A DNA stretch of 64,000 bases from Massilia violaceinigra (lineage in GTDB: Bacteria; Pseudomonadota; Gammaproteobacteria; Burkholderiales; Burkholderiaceae_D): contig NZ_CP024608.1 in assembly GCF_002752675.1 (NCBI RefSeq), positions 1,798,001-1,862,000 on the forward strand. Reading direction: 5' to 3'. Under the pieces are notes generated by a model. It was not told the DNA's origin. It made no database searches and saw nothing but the letters and a program-made list of their open reading frames with translations. Positions 37,401-44,542 of the stretch are shown in pieces. Each line of letters starts with the position of its first letter. Position 1 is the stretch's first letter. The position numbers and the translations under genes were made by a program.

Positions 37401-37852
37401 CGCCAGGTTCGGGCCAGGTGGTGTTTGCAGGCGACACGGCAACGAGCCACGCCAACGAAGACAAGTTCTGGGGCGTCGTCAACAGCAACAGCGTGCTGAA
37501 AAATGCCGCTGGCGGCGTGGTTGGCCGTAACACGGACTTCTCGCCATGGAGCAACAGCTTCGACATGCGTATCGCCCAGGAACTGCCGGGTCTGTTCGCC
37601 AAGAACAAGGCCGTGTTCAGCCTCGACTTCTTCAACTTCGGCAACTTGCTGAACAAGAAATGGGGCCGTATCAATGAAGTCGGCTTCCAGAGCGCGGGCG
37701 CCCAGGCGCGCAGCTTCGTCGACTACGTCGGTCTCGACGCGAACGGCAAGTACATCTACAAAGTACGCGACAACGTCGAATCGCTCGACGTTCGCCAGAC
37801 CAAGGGCGAGTCGCAGTGGGCCATTCAAGCGACGGTCAAGTACGAATTCTGA
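34427..37852 (+). CDS. Oar-type TonB-dependent outer-membrane receptor
   Basis: A 1141-residue outer-membrane protein. After a signal peptide (LPAMAQ) comes a carboxypeptidase-regulatory-like domain (SAIGGRISAADGKPASGATVSI) at about residues 28-110, then a plug domain (NSRYNSLTIDGVAVNDTFG; GYTGGNINAVTKSGTNTVKG) and a large beta-barrel ending KYEF with a terminal Phe. The group is best known from Oar proteins of Myxococcota and from Xanthomonas/Massilia relatives. The ligand cannot be read from sequence; context and site A suggest nucleosides, nucleotides or related compounds. A strong terminator follows. Confidence 0.9.
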   Translation: MIKHNRMQVTKLALALSIALATLPAMAQNTTSAIGGRISAADGKPASGATVSIVHAESGSVSNVVTDGEGRYVARGLRSGGPYTIIVTKDGITEKRENVFIQLAETASVDATLGAPMQTVTIAGSAARSEKFSKSNMGAGTSIGSAEIATQASIQRNLQDYARADPRVAQTDKERGEISVAGQNSRYNSLTIDGVAVNDTFGLESNGSPTAKQPISIEAIQTVQVNVANYDVTQKGYTGGNINAVTKSGTNTVKGSLYYVFRNDKMSGDRYNNANDSYYAPPSSKDTTAGFTLGGPLIQDKLFIFANYEKLESSRSAPAFGPLGSSLTNVGITPSLISAAQGIAKNQYGIEPGTTDVPSGAKLNVEDALVKVDWNINDDHRAMFRYAKTSQSEPQFAGISATGLSLNSQWYAQDKTIETFVAQLTSDWSPNFSTEFKLSQRDYDSVPTLNSRLPAISLSMTGRNPDGTPATVPTTNRSLSFGTDSSRHRNILATKTDDVYLGANWGLGDHEVKFGTDYSNNTIYNAFQQNIFGNYSFNCQNSSAAWTYSFGAITCASATPAQVEQAILENFAKGRPNSYQVQVAAPGVNLNDAVANFSLKNYGAFVQDTWTISPRLTVSAGVRLDAARISDRPLRNNAVAAPKIEGNVATGLREKGGYGMDNTNTFDGQNLIQPRFGINYNFDTARKMQIRGGAGLFQGNAAAVWLSNPFSNPGVATTTVGCGTGNFAACGGASIFNANPDQQKTSFGGSAAMPAANVDILAQGLRQPSVWKANIAFDMELPWYGLVFGAEYLHVKSKDAIFYQNLNLGAATRQGSDGRSLYYTSQGYNSACWGATGNAITSGPACAGFRSKALSNESFANVLLAQKTDQGGSGMATLSLSRPMTSGLAWSMAYTYTDSKEVSPLTSSTSNSNFTGRSIFNPNEEVNANSSYLVKNRVNAIVNFQKSFFGAYKTRFGMFYEGRSGKPYSWTVNNDLNGDGSGGNDLMYIPSAPGSGQVVFAGDTATSHANEDKFWGVVNSNSVLKNAAGGVVGRNTDFSPWSNSFDMRIAQELPGLFAKNKAVFSLDFFNFGNLLNKKWGRINEVGFQSAGAQARSFVDYVGLDANGKYIYKVRDNVESLDVRQTKGESQWAIQATVKYEF

Positions 37853-37877
37853 TGCCTCGCTAGCGTAGTTTGAAGAG

Positions 37878-37907
37878 CGGCCGGTGGCGACACTGGCCGT
37901 TTTTTTT
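37878..37907 (+). terminator. Terminator of the Oar-type receptor gene
   Basis: CGGCCGGTG (37878-37886) pairs with CACTGGCCG (37891-37899) across GCGA, allowing one G-T pair, followed by eight T. Confidence 0.9.
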
Positions 37908-37934
37908 CGTCCCGCCCGTGCGTGATTTTTTGCC

Positions 37935-37963
37935 TTGATCGATACATTCCCGATACATATTAG
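37935..37963 (+). promoter_or_regulatory. Candidate promoter of the nucleotidase operon
   Basis: TTGATC (37935-37940) and TATTAG (37958-37963), spaced by 17 bases, lie 50 bases before the nucleotidase start. The spacer contains two GATACAT copies (37941, 37952) that could be an activator or repressor site. Confidence 0.4.
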
Positions 37964-38012
37964 AGGGCGTGGCGTCCGCTGCGGCGCGCGCTCTTCGGTT
38001 ATCCTATTACCT

Positions 38013-39701
38013 ATGAAACTATTCTCAAGGCCCCTCTGCGCCGCGCTCGCCGCGGCCTTCCTGTCGGCGGGCTGCGCCACGCGCCCGACGGCCCCGATCG
38101 AGATCAACGTGGTTGCCCTGAACGACTTCCACGGCCACCTCGACTCCACCAAATTCCAGTACCACAGCATCCACGCCAGCGGCCAGCAGACCGCGCAGGC
38201 CGGCGGCATCGACACCATCGCCGCCGCCGTCCAGGCCTGGCGCAAGGAAGACAAGGACCTGCTCTTCGTCGGGGCCGGCGACCTCATTGGCGCGTCCCCC
38301 GCCATGTCGTCGATGTGGGCCGATGAACCGGCGTTGGAGGCGCTGACCTTGGCGGGCATGCGCATCTCCTCGGTCGGCAATCACGAATTCGACAACGGCC
38401 GCGCCGAACTGCTGCGCCAGCAGCGGGGCGGTTGCGACTCGGTACGTCCCGAAAAAGCCTGCCAGTTCACCAAAGACTTCCGCGGCGCCGGCTTCACTTA
38501 CCTGGCCGCCAACGTGATCGACGACGCCACCGGCAAGCCGTTTCTGCCGGCCTACCGGATCGAAGACGTCAAGGGTGTCAAGGTCGGCCTGATCGGCGCC
38601 GTGCTGCGCAACACCGCATCGGTGGTGCTGGCCTCGGGCATCGTCGGCTTGACGTTCGAGGACGAAGCCACGGCGATCAACCGCGTCATCCCCGCCATGC
38701 GCGCGCAGGGCGCACAGGTGTTCGTGGTGCTGATTCACGAGGGCGGACACACGCCGGAACCGTTCGACAAGCCCGATTGCAGCGACCTGAAAGGCCCGAT
38801 CGTCGACATCGTCAAAAAGCTCGATCCGGCGATTCGCGTGATCGTCAGCGGCCACTCGCACACGGGCTTTCAGTGCAAGGTCGATGGCCGCGTGGTGACC
38901 CAGGGCGAGATGGGCGGCCATGTGCTGTCGCGCATCAAGATGATGGTCGACCCGGCCAGCGGCGCGGTGGGCGACATCGGGGTGCGCAATGTGGTGATGA
39001 AAGCGGGCCAGTATCCGCCGGATGCGCGCGTGTCGGCCTACCTCAAGCAAGCCAGGGAGCGCAGCGAGGCGGCGCTGGCGCGGCCGGTGGCGCGCGTGGC
39101 CATCCGTTCGATCAACCGCAAGGAAAGCGCCGCCGGCGAAACCGTGCTCGGTGGCCTGATCGCCGACGCCGTGCTGGCGGCCACCAAATCGCAGGGTGTG
39201 CAGATCGGCTTCATGAACATGGGCGGCATGCGCCAGGACCTCGATGTGGGCGCCAGTCTCACCGCCACCTACGGCGACGTGCAGATCGTGCTCCCGTTCG
39301 GGAATACGATCGTGGCGATGGATATGACCGGTGCCCAGATCCGCGCGCTGCTCGAGCAGCAGTGGGCGCGTCCGGGTGCGAGCAGTGTCTCGGTGCTGCA
39401 GGTATCGGAGGGCTTCAGCTACCGCTGGAACCCGGCCGCGCCGCCCGGCCAGCGCGTCATCCGCGACAGCGTCACTTTGAACGGCAAGGTGCTGGACGAT
39501 GCCGCCGTGGTGCGCGTGGCGGGCAATAACTTCCTGGCCGAAGGCGGCGACAGCTTCCCGGCATTCGCCGCCGCGACCAACAAGCGCGATACGCAGATCC
39601 GCGATATCGACGCCGTGGTCCAGTTCATGATCAGGCAGGACAAGGCGGGCAAACCGGTGGGCGCGGCCACGCCGGCCGGCCGCATCGGGACCGTGCAATG
39701 A
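38013..39701 (+). CDS. 5'-nucleotidase lipoprotein (UshA/CD73 family)
   Basis: A 562-residue metallophosphoesterase that removes phosphate from nucleotides outside the cytoplasm. The lipobox FLSAGC at about residues 17-22 marks it as a lipoprotein. The two-metal site is visible in NDFHGHLD, GAGDLIGASP, SVGNHEFDNG and VSGHSHTGF. The C-terminal 5'-nucleotidase domain contains NMGGMRQDL and AGNNFLAEGGDSFPAF. The ATG at 38013 gives the lipoprotein signal. Its stop overlaps the next start (ATGA), beginning a three-gene run of nucleic-acid-degrading enzymes. Confidence 0.93.
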   Translation: MKLFSRPLCAALAAAFLSAGCATRPTAPIEINVVALNDFHGHLDSTKFQYHSIHASGQQTAQAGGIDTIAAAVQAWRKEDKDLLFVGAGDLIGASPAMSSMWADEPALEALTLAGMRISSVGNHEFDNGRAELLRQQRGGCDSVRPEKACQFTKDFRGAGFTYLAANVIDDATGKPFLPAYRIEDVKGVKVGLIGAVLRNTASVVLASGIVGLTFEDEATAINRVIPAMRAQGAQVFVVLIHEGGHTPEPFDKPDCSDLKGPIVDIVKKLDPAIRVIVSGHSHTGFQCKVDGRVVTQGEMGGHVLSRIKMMVDPASGAVGDIGVRNVVMKAGQYPPDARVSAYLKQARERSEAALARPVARVAIRSINRKESAAGETVLGGLIADAVLAATKSQGVQIGFMNMGGMRQDLDVGASLTATYGDVQIVLPFGNTIVAMDMTGAQIRALLEQQWARPGASSVSVLQVSEGFSYRWNPAAPPGQRVIRDSVTLNGKVLDDAAVVRVAGNNFLAEGGDSFPAFAAATNKRDTQIRDIDAVVQFMIRQDKAGKPVGAATPAGRIGTVQ

Positions 39702-40918
39702 CGCCGCTTCGCCGTGCGCTGGCCGCGCTGCTTGCGCTGGTCCTGGGGCCGCAGGCGCAGGCCGGGTTTTCCATCCCCGGCTATGAACTGGTGCACACCG
39801 CGCCGGTGGAGACCACGCTCGTCAACGCCGACCTGCGCAGCAGCGCGACGGTCTGGTCGCAGCTGTTCGACGAGGCGCGCAGCGAGATCGTGATCGGCCA
39901 GTTCTATGCCATCAGCAAGGCCGGCACGCCGTTCGATAAGGTGGTGGAGCGGTTGGAGGCGGCCGGGGCGCGCGGCGTGAAGATCCGCTTTTTGCTCGAC
40001 AAGAAGGGCATCGGCCTGTCCGATCCGGCCACCCTGGAGCGGTTGCGCAAGATTCCCAACCTGGACATGCGCGTGCTCGATTACGCGCAGCTGACCGGCA
40101 CCGGCATCATTCACGCCAAGTACATCGCGGTGGACAAAAAATCGGCCTTTATCGGCAGCCAGAACTTCGATTGGCGCGCTTTTACCCATATCCAGGAGAC
40201 AGGCCTCCTGATCACCGATGCCGCGATGGTGGCGCAGGTGCGGGCCGTGTTCGAGCGTGACTGGCAGGCGCAGTCGCTGCTGGCGTCCAACCTGGCGGTT
40301 CCGCGCGCCGTTGCTGTCGCGGTACCGGTGGCCGCGCAGGCCGCGCAGCTGGTCGCCAGTCCGGCGGCCTTCAATCCGTCCGGCGTGGCCGATTCCGAGG
40401 TGGTGCTGCCGGCCTTGCTGGCCGACGCCAGGACCGAGGTGCGCATCCAGCTGCTCGACTACGCGCCGCTCGGCTACGGGCCTGACAGCACGCGCCCGTA
40501 CTACGGCGTGATCGACAACGCGGTGCGCGCGGCGGCTGGGCGCGGGGTGAAGATCAAGCTGATGGTCTCGAACTGGAGCACCGACCAGCCGGGCATCGCC
40601 TACCTGAAAAGCCTGGCGCTGCTGCCGAATGTGGAGGTGCGCATCGTCACCTTGCCGCTTGCCGCGAGCGGACCGATTCCGTTCGCGCGCGTTATCCACA
40701 GCAAGACCATGACGATCGACGGCAAGCTGGCCTGGGTCGGCACCAGCAACTGGGCCGGCGGCTACTTCGACAAGTCGCGCAACCTCGAAGTCGTGCTGCG
40801 CAACGAGAAGATGGCGCAGCGCCTTGGCGCGCTGCACGAGCAGACGTGGAGTTCCTCGTACGCCCAGCCGATCGACATCGGCAAAGACTATCCAAAACCG
40901 AACAAGGGAAACGAATAA
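39698..40918 (+). CDS. Exported phospholipase D-like protein, possible nuclease
   Basis: A 406-residue PLD-superfamily protein with a signal peptide ending PQAQA. Both catalytic HKD motifs are complete: IIHAKYIAVDKKSAFIGSQN at about residue 140 and VIHSKTMTIDGKLAWVGTSN at about residue 330. PLD enzymes cut phosphodiester bonds in lipids or DNA. Its place between a nucleotidase and an S1/P1 nuclease favours a nucleic-acid substrate, but that is inference. It overlaps both neighbours by one to four bases. Confidence 0.85.
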   Translation: MTPLRRALAALLALVLGPQAQAGFSIPGYELVHTAPVETTLVNADLRSSATVWSQLFDEARSEIVIGQFYAISKAGTPFDKVVERLEAAGARGVKIRFLLDKKGIGLSDPATLERLRKIPNLDMRVLDYAQLTGTGIIHAKYIAVDKKSAFIGSQNFDWRAFTHIQETGLLITDAAMVAQVRAVFERDWQAQSLLASNLAVPRAVAVAVPVAAQAAQLVASPAAFNPSGVADSEVVLPALLADARTEVRIQLLDYAPLGYGPDSTRPYYGVIDNAVRAAAGRGVKIKLMVSNWSTDQPGIAYLKSLALLPNVEVRIVTLPLAASGPIPFARVIHSKTMTIDGKLAWVGTSNWAGGYFDKSRNLEVVLRNEKMAQRLGALHEQTWSSSYAQPIDIGKDYPKPNKGNE

Positions 40919-41970
40919 TGAAAAAACTGGCATGTGTACTGGCGCTGTCCGGCGCCTTCGTCTCGGTGGACGCGCTGGCGTGGGGCGCCGAGGGGCACCG
41001 CGCGGTCGGCGCCATCGCAGAAAAACTGATCAAGGGCAGCAACGCCGAAAAGCAGGTCGCGGCCTTGCTGCTGCCGGGCGAAAGCCTCGAATCGATCACG
41101 GTGTGGGCCGACAGCGCCAAAGGCGGCGCCGGCTACACGCCGCCGACGCCGGAAATGAACGCCTACACGGCGGTCAATCCGCGCCACAACGAATACCACT
41201 ACACCGACATTCCGTTCCAGAACGAGCACTATCACGATGGTGCGGTGGGCACGGCCGATGTCGACATCGTGCAAACGCTCAAGCAGGCTATCGCTGTCTT
41301 GCAGGGCAAGACCGATCCGGCGCTCAATCCGCACAAGCTGACCAAGCGCCAGGCGCTGCTGCTGGTGGCGCACATGACCGGCGACATTCACCAGCCGCTG
41401 CACGTGGGCGCGGCGTTCGTCGGCAAGGATGGCAAGTTCGTGGTGCCGAAGAAGCATGAGGATATCGATAGCCTCAACATCTACGACTCGCGCGGCGGCA
41501 ACAGCCTGCTGCTCGACGACGACAAGCTGACATCCCTGAGCGCGGGCCTGATTCCCGGCGAAGCCAAGCCGCTGCCGCCTGGCGCGCAAAAATGGACGAC
41601 CAGGCCGTTCCACGCGTACTGGGACAGCACCGTGGTCGATTATGCGATGCGCCGCATCAGCACCAAGACGCCGGAGCAGTTCGCGCAAAAGGTCATCGAC
41701 GGCAAACCGGTGGTGGCGATGAATACGGGCGACGCCACCAGCTGGCCGTACCAATGGGCGGACGATGCGCTGGCTGCGTCCAAGCTGGCCTATTCGGACG
41801 TCACGCCGGGCGCGATCGGCAAGCAGGTGAACCGCAAGGGCGAGACGTATTACACCTTCGGGCTGGAGATGGGATCGAACTACCCGGTGCCCAGTTCCGC
41901 GCTCGCCAAGACGCAGCTGATCAAAGGCGGTTACCATCTGGCGTCGCTGCTGAAAACCATTTGGCCGTAA
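40918..41970 (+). CDS. Exported S1/P1-type nuclease
   Basis: A 350-residue zinc nuclease that degrades single-stranded DNA and RNA to 5'-nucleotides. After the signal peptide (VDALA) the mature chain starts with Trp, one of the zinc ligands of this family (WGAEGHRAVGAIAE). Other zinc-binding His/Asp residues lie in NEYHYTDIPF, VAHMTGDIHQPLHVG and RPFHAYWDSTVVD. The start ATG overlaps the stop of the PLD gene (TAATG). The 5'-nucleotides released would be substrates for the first gene of the operon. Confidence 0.93.
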   Translation: MKKLACVLALSGAFVSVDALAWGAEGHRAVGAIAEKLIKGSNAEKQVAALLLPGESLESITVWADSAKGGAGYTPPTPEMNAYTAVNPRHNEYHYTDIPFQNEHYHDGAVGTADVDIVQTLKQAIAVLQGKTDPALNPHKLTKRQALLLVAHMTGDIHQPLHVGAAFVGKDGKFVVPKKHEDIDSLNIYDSRGGNSLLLDDDKLTSLSAGLIPGEAKPLPPGAQKWTTRPFHAYWDSTVVDYAMRRISTKTPEQFAQKVIDGKPVVAMNTGDATSWPYQWADDALAASKLAYSDVTPGAIGKQVNRKGETYYTFGLEMGSNYPVPSSALAKTQLIKGGYHLASLLKTIWP

Positions 41971-42001
41971 GCGCCGTAATCCGGTCATTCACAGCCTCTA
42001 C

Positions 42002-42047
42002 CTCGTCGTCCCCGCGCCAAGGCGTCACTCGGCGGGGACCCAAGTTC
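42002..42047. repeat. REP-like palindrome, diverged copy
   Basis: CTCGTCGTCCCCGCG ... CGGCGGGGACCCAAGTT folds back on itself and ends with the CCCAAGTT seen in the other REP-like units. It lies between the nuclease and the MipA-like gene. Confidence 0.55.
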
Positions 42048-42070
42048 GCAACGCCACCTCGGACATCCGC

Positions 42071-42901
42071 ATGAAACTCGCCGTCACCATCGCTGCCATA
42101 CTGCTCGCATTTCCGATCATCGCCTGCGCTGTACCCGCCGAAAACAAACCCCTGCCATTATGGGAAGCCGGCGTCCTTGGCGGCTTCGCCTCGACGCCCG
42201 CCTATCCCGGCTCGGCCGACCGCTCGACGCGCGGCTTGCTGCTGCCGTTCCTGATCTACCGTGGCAAGGTGTTCCGCGCCGACCAATCCGGCATCGGCGC
42301 GCGCCTGGTCAAGCGCGAGGCGGTCGAACTCGATGTGGGTCTGGCGGCTTCGCTGCCGGCCCGCTCCGACGACGTGGCCGCGCGCGCCGGCATGCCCAAC
42401 CTGGGCACCTTGCTCGAATTCGGGCCGCGCCTGAAGGTGCGCATCGCCGAGCCGAGCGCGTCGAGCCGCGTACGCCTCGACATCCCGCTGCGCGCCGTGA
42501 TCGAAGCGCGCGCCGGCGTGCGCACGCAAGGCTTCACGTTCGAGCCGAAGGTGGTGTACGAGATGCGCAGCGCCGACGGCCTGTGGACCTTCGATGCCAA
42601 CGCCGGCGTGGTCATCGGCGACAAGAAGGTGAACCGCTATTTTTACGAAGTGCAGCCGCAATATGCCACCTCCACGCGGCCTGGCTATCGGGCCGACGCG
42701 GGGCTGATGTTGACACGGGTGGGCGCAAGCGCGTCGCGCATGATCAATGAGGACGTGCGCGTGTTCGGCTTCATGCGGCTTGAGAGTTATGCGGGTGCCG
42801 CCAACGAAGACAGTCCGCTGATGAAGAAGAAAACCGGCGCGTCGGCCGGCGTGGCCTTTGCCTGGACCCTGGGCCGTTCGACGCGCCTTGCCGGCGACTG
42901 A
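42071..42901 (+). CDS. MipA/OmpV-family outer-membrane protein
   Basis: A 276-residue beta-barrel protein. A signal peptide precedes the typical start of the mature family domain, LWEAGVLGGFASTPAYPGSAD, followed by LLPFLIYRGKVFRAD and GIGARLVKREAVELDVGL. OmpV/MipA members are outer-membrane proteins with roles from osmotic response to scaffolding murein enzymes. A GC-rich hairpin without T run follows (42914-42939). Role here unknown. Confidence 0.88.
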   Translation: MKLAVTIAAILLAFPIIACAVPAENKPLPLWEAGVLGGFASTPAYPGSADRSTRGLLLPFLIYRGKVFRADQSGIGARLVKREAVELDVGLAASLPARSDDVAARAGMPNLGTLLEFGPRLKVRIAEPSASSRVRLDIPLRAVIEARAGVRTQGFTFEPKVVYEMRSADGLWTFDANAGVVIGDKKVNRYFYEVQPQYATSTRPGYRADAGLMLTRVGASASRMINEDVRVFGFMRLESYAGAANEDSPLMKKKTGASAGVAFAWTLGRSTRLAGD

Positions 42902-42913
42902 CCCGTTTTGCCA

Positions 42914-42939
42914 GCGCTGCCGCTCCGCAGGGGCAGCGC
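42914..42939. terminator. GC-rich hairpin after the MipA-like gene
   Basis: GCGCTGCC pairs with GGCAGCGC over a ten-base loop, 13 bases after the stop. No T run follows, so termination is uncertain. Confidence 0.4.
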
Positions 42940-43135
42940 GATGACGGTGCGATGGTGCGACCACCGTTTTGTTCTACCGCAAGCTGACATTCATTGAATA
43001 GATTGTCGGGAAAACTTACGTTAAGTCATTAGCTAAGATTTCATGTTCGATAGGCTGTGAGACTCCGTTTCTTCACGCAAACCGCGCCGCTGCACTGCGG
43101 CGCGCGCTGCCTACCGTGAAATGAGAGCTTGCCCA

Positions 43136-44521
43136 ATGTCGAACATTTGTCAGAACACGCTCAATAGCGCCTCGCCAGAGGCACCGCAGGCCGCCCCACC
43201 CGAACAACCTTCCGCCGTTAACGACTCGTTCTTCCGCAAGGAGGTGGCGCAAGCGCACGTCAATCAATGGATGGGTGCGATCCGGCTCGCGCAGCCGATG
43301 TCGGTCCGAATCGTTGCATGTGTTGCTTTGGCTATTGCGCTGTGTGTTCTTGCATACATTTTCTTCGGCACCGTGACCAGAAAAGCGCGGGTGACAGGCA
43401 TGACCTTGCCTGCTGGCGGAAGCTTGACGATCGCCGCGATGAACCCGGGAATTCTTACCCGAAGTTTCGTGACCGAAGGTCAGGCTGTTATCGCCGGGCA
43501 GCCGCTGTTCGAGGTGTCGACCGAACGCCAGGGAAGCAATGGAGAAATTTCCATGCTGGTGGCTCAACAGTTAACGATCCAGAAAAACACGCTGGCGTCC
43601 GAGCGCCGCACCCGGATGGCTCAGCATCGCGATAAGGCAACCGCAATCGATGAACGTTTGTTGAACGTCAATGCGGAGACGCTGGAATTAGAGCAGGAAA
43701 TCGCGTTAGCGCAGCGGCGCCTCGAACTTGCCAAGTCGAGCCTTGCCAAGTACGAAACCTTGCAGGGCAGTGGATTCGTATCCGCAGCACAGACGCAGCA
43801 AAAGCAAGAAGAACTGATCGATCTTGGCGCGCGGGTGAGTACGCTCACCAGAGCAAAGCTGCAGCTGCAAGCGAGCCGGCTGAACCTGGCTTCGGAACGC
43901 ACCGCCAGTGTGGGCGAGCTGGACAACACGATGAGCCAGTTGCAGCGTTCGGAGGCCAGCATCGACAAGGAAATCGCCGAAAATCACAGTCGAAAAACCA
44001 GTCTGATACTCGCACCGCAGGCAGGGGTGGTGGCGACGATTACTTACCGTTCCGGGCAGGCGGTCGCTGCCGCTCAATCCCTGGCGGTGCTGATACCTCA
44101 GGCGAACGGCAAGGAACACGGTGAGCTATTGGAGGTCCAGCTGTATGCGCCAAGCCGGATGATGGGTTTTGTCGCGGCCGGCCAGACGGTCTTGATACGT
44201 TATCAGGCCTATCCCTATCAGAAATTCGGCCTGCATCGCGGACGCATTGTCGATATCAGCAAGGCGCCGTTTGCGCCGAATGATCTTCCCCCGCATCTGG
44301 CCAGCACGATTCTCAGTCATGCCCAGCAAAGCGCCCCGGGCGGGAACAGCAGCGAGGCCTTGTTTCGAATCCGGGTGCAGTTGTCGCGCCAGAATGTCGA
44401 TGTCTACGGCGTGGCGCAACCGCTGCGTGCCGGTATGACGCTGGAAGCGGACATCGTGCAAGACCGGCGACGCATCTGGGAATGGATCGCGGCGCCCTTG
44501 CTGGCGGCCGCGCAGCGTTAA
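43136..44521 (+). CDS. HlyD-family adaptor of a peptide exporter
   Basis: A 461-residue periplasmic adaptor that bridges an inner-membrane ABC exporter to an outer-membrane channel. It has one N-terminal membrane span at about residues 55-75 (VACVALAIALCVLAYIFFG), a biotinyl-lipoyl-like strand (GMTLPAGGSLTIAAM), long coiled-coil helices (ETLELEQEIALAQRRLELAKSSLAKYE) and a second lipoyl half (LAPQAGVVATITYRSGQAV). It resembles CvaA/RaxA-type adaptors. The start is either 43136, preceded by GAGAG, or 43121 in frame. The C39 exporter gene starts 21 bases later. Confidence 0.9.
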   Translation: MSNICQNTLNSASPEAPQAAPPEQPSAVNDSFFRKEVAQAHVNQWMGAIRLAQPMSVRIVACVALAIALCVLAYIFFGTVTRKARVTGMTLPAGGSLTIAAMNPGILTRSFVTEGQAVIAGQPLFEVSTERQGSNGEISMLVAQQLTIQKNTLASERRTRMAQHRDKATAIDERLLNVNAETLELEQEIALAQRRLELAKSSLAKYETLQGSGFVSAAQTQQKQEELIDLGARVSTLTRAKLQLQASRLNLASERTASVGELDNTMSQLQRSEASIDKEIAENHSRKTSLILAPQAGVVATITYRSGQAVAAAQSLAVLIPQANGKEHGELLEVQLYAPSRMMGFVAAGQTVLIRYQAYPYQKFGLHRGRIVDISKAPFAPNDLPPHLASTILSHAQQSAPGGNSSEALFRIRVQLSRQNVDVYGVAQPLRAGMTLEADIVQDRRRIWEWIAAPLLAAAQR

Positions 44522-44542
44522 ATCAATCTGAGGGAGCCGGAG

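Noticed and set aside
34472..38380. 1302-residue open frame antisense to the Oar-type receptor and nucleotidase
   Set aside because: It spans a terminator and two real genes on the other strand and reads as Val/Gly/Arg-rich mirror sequence.
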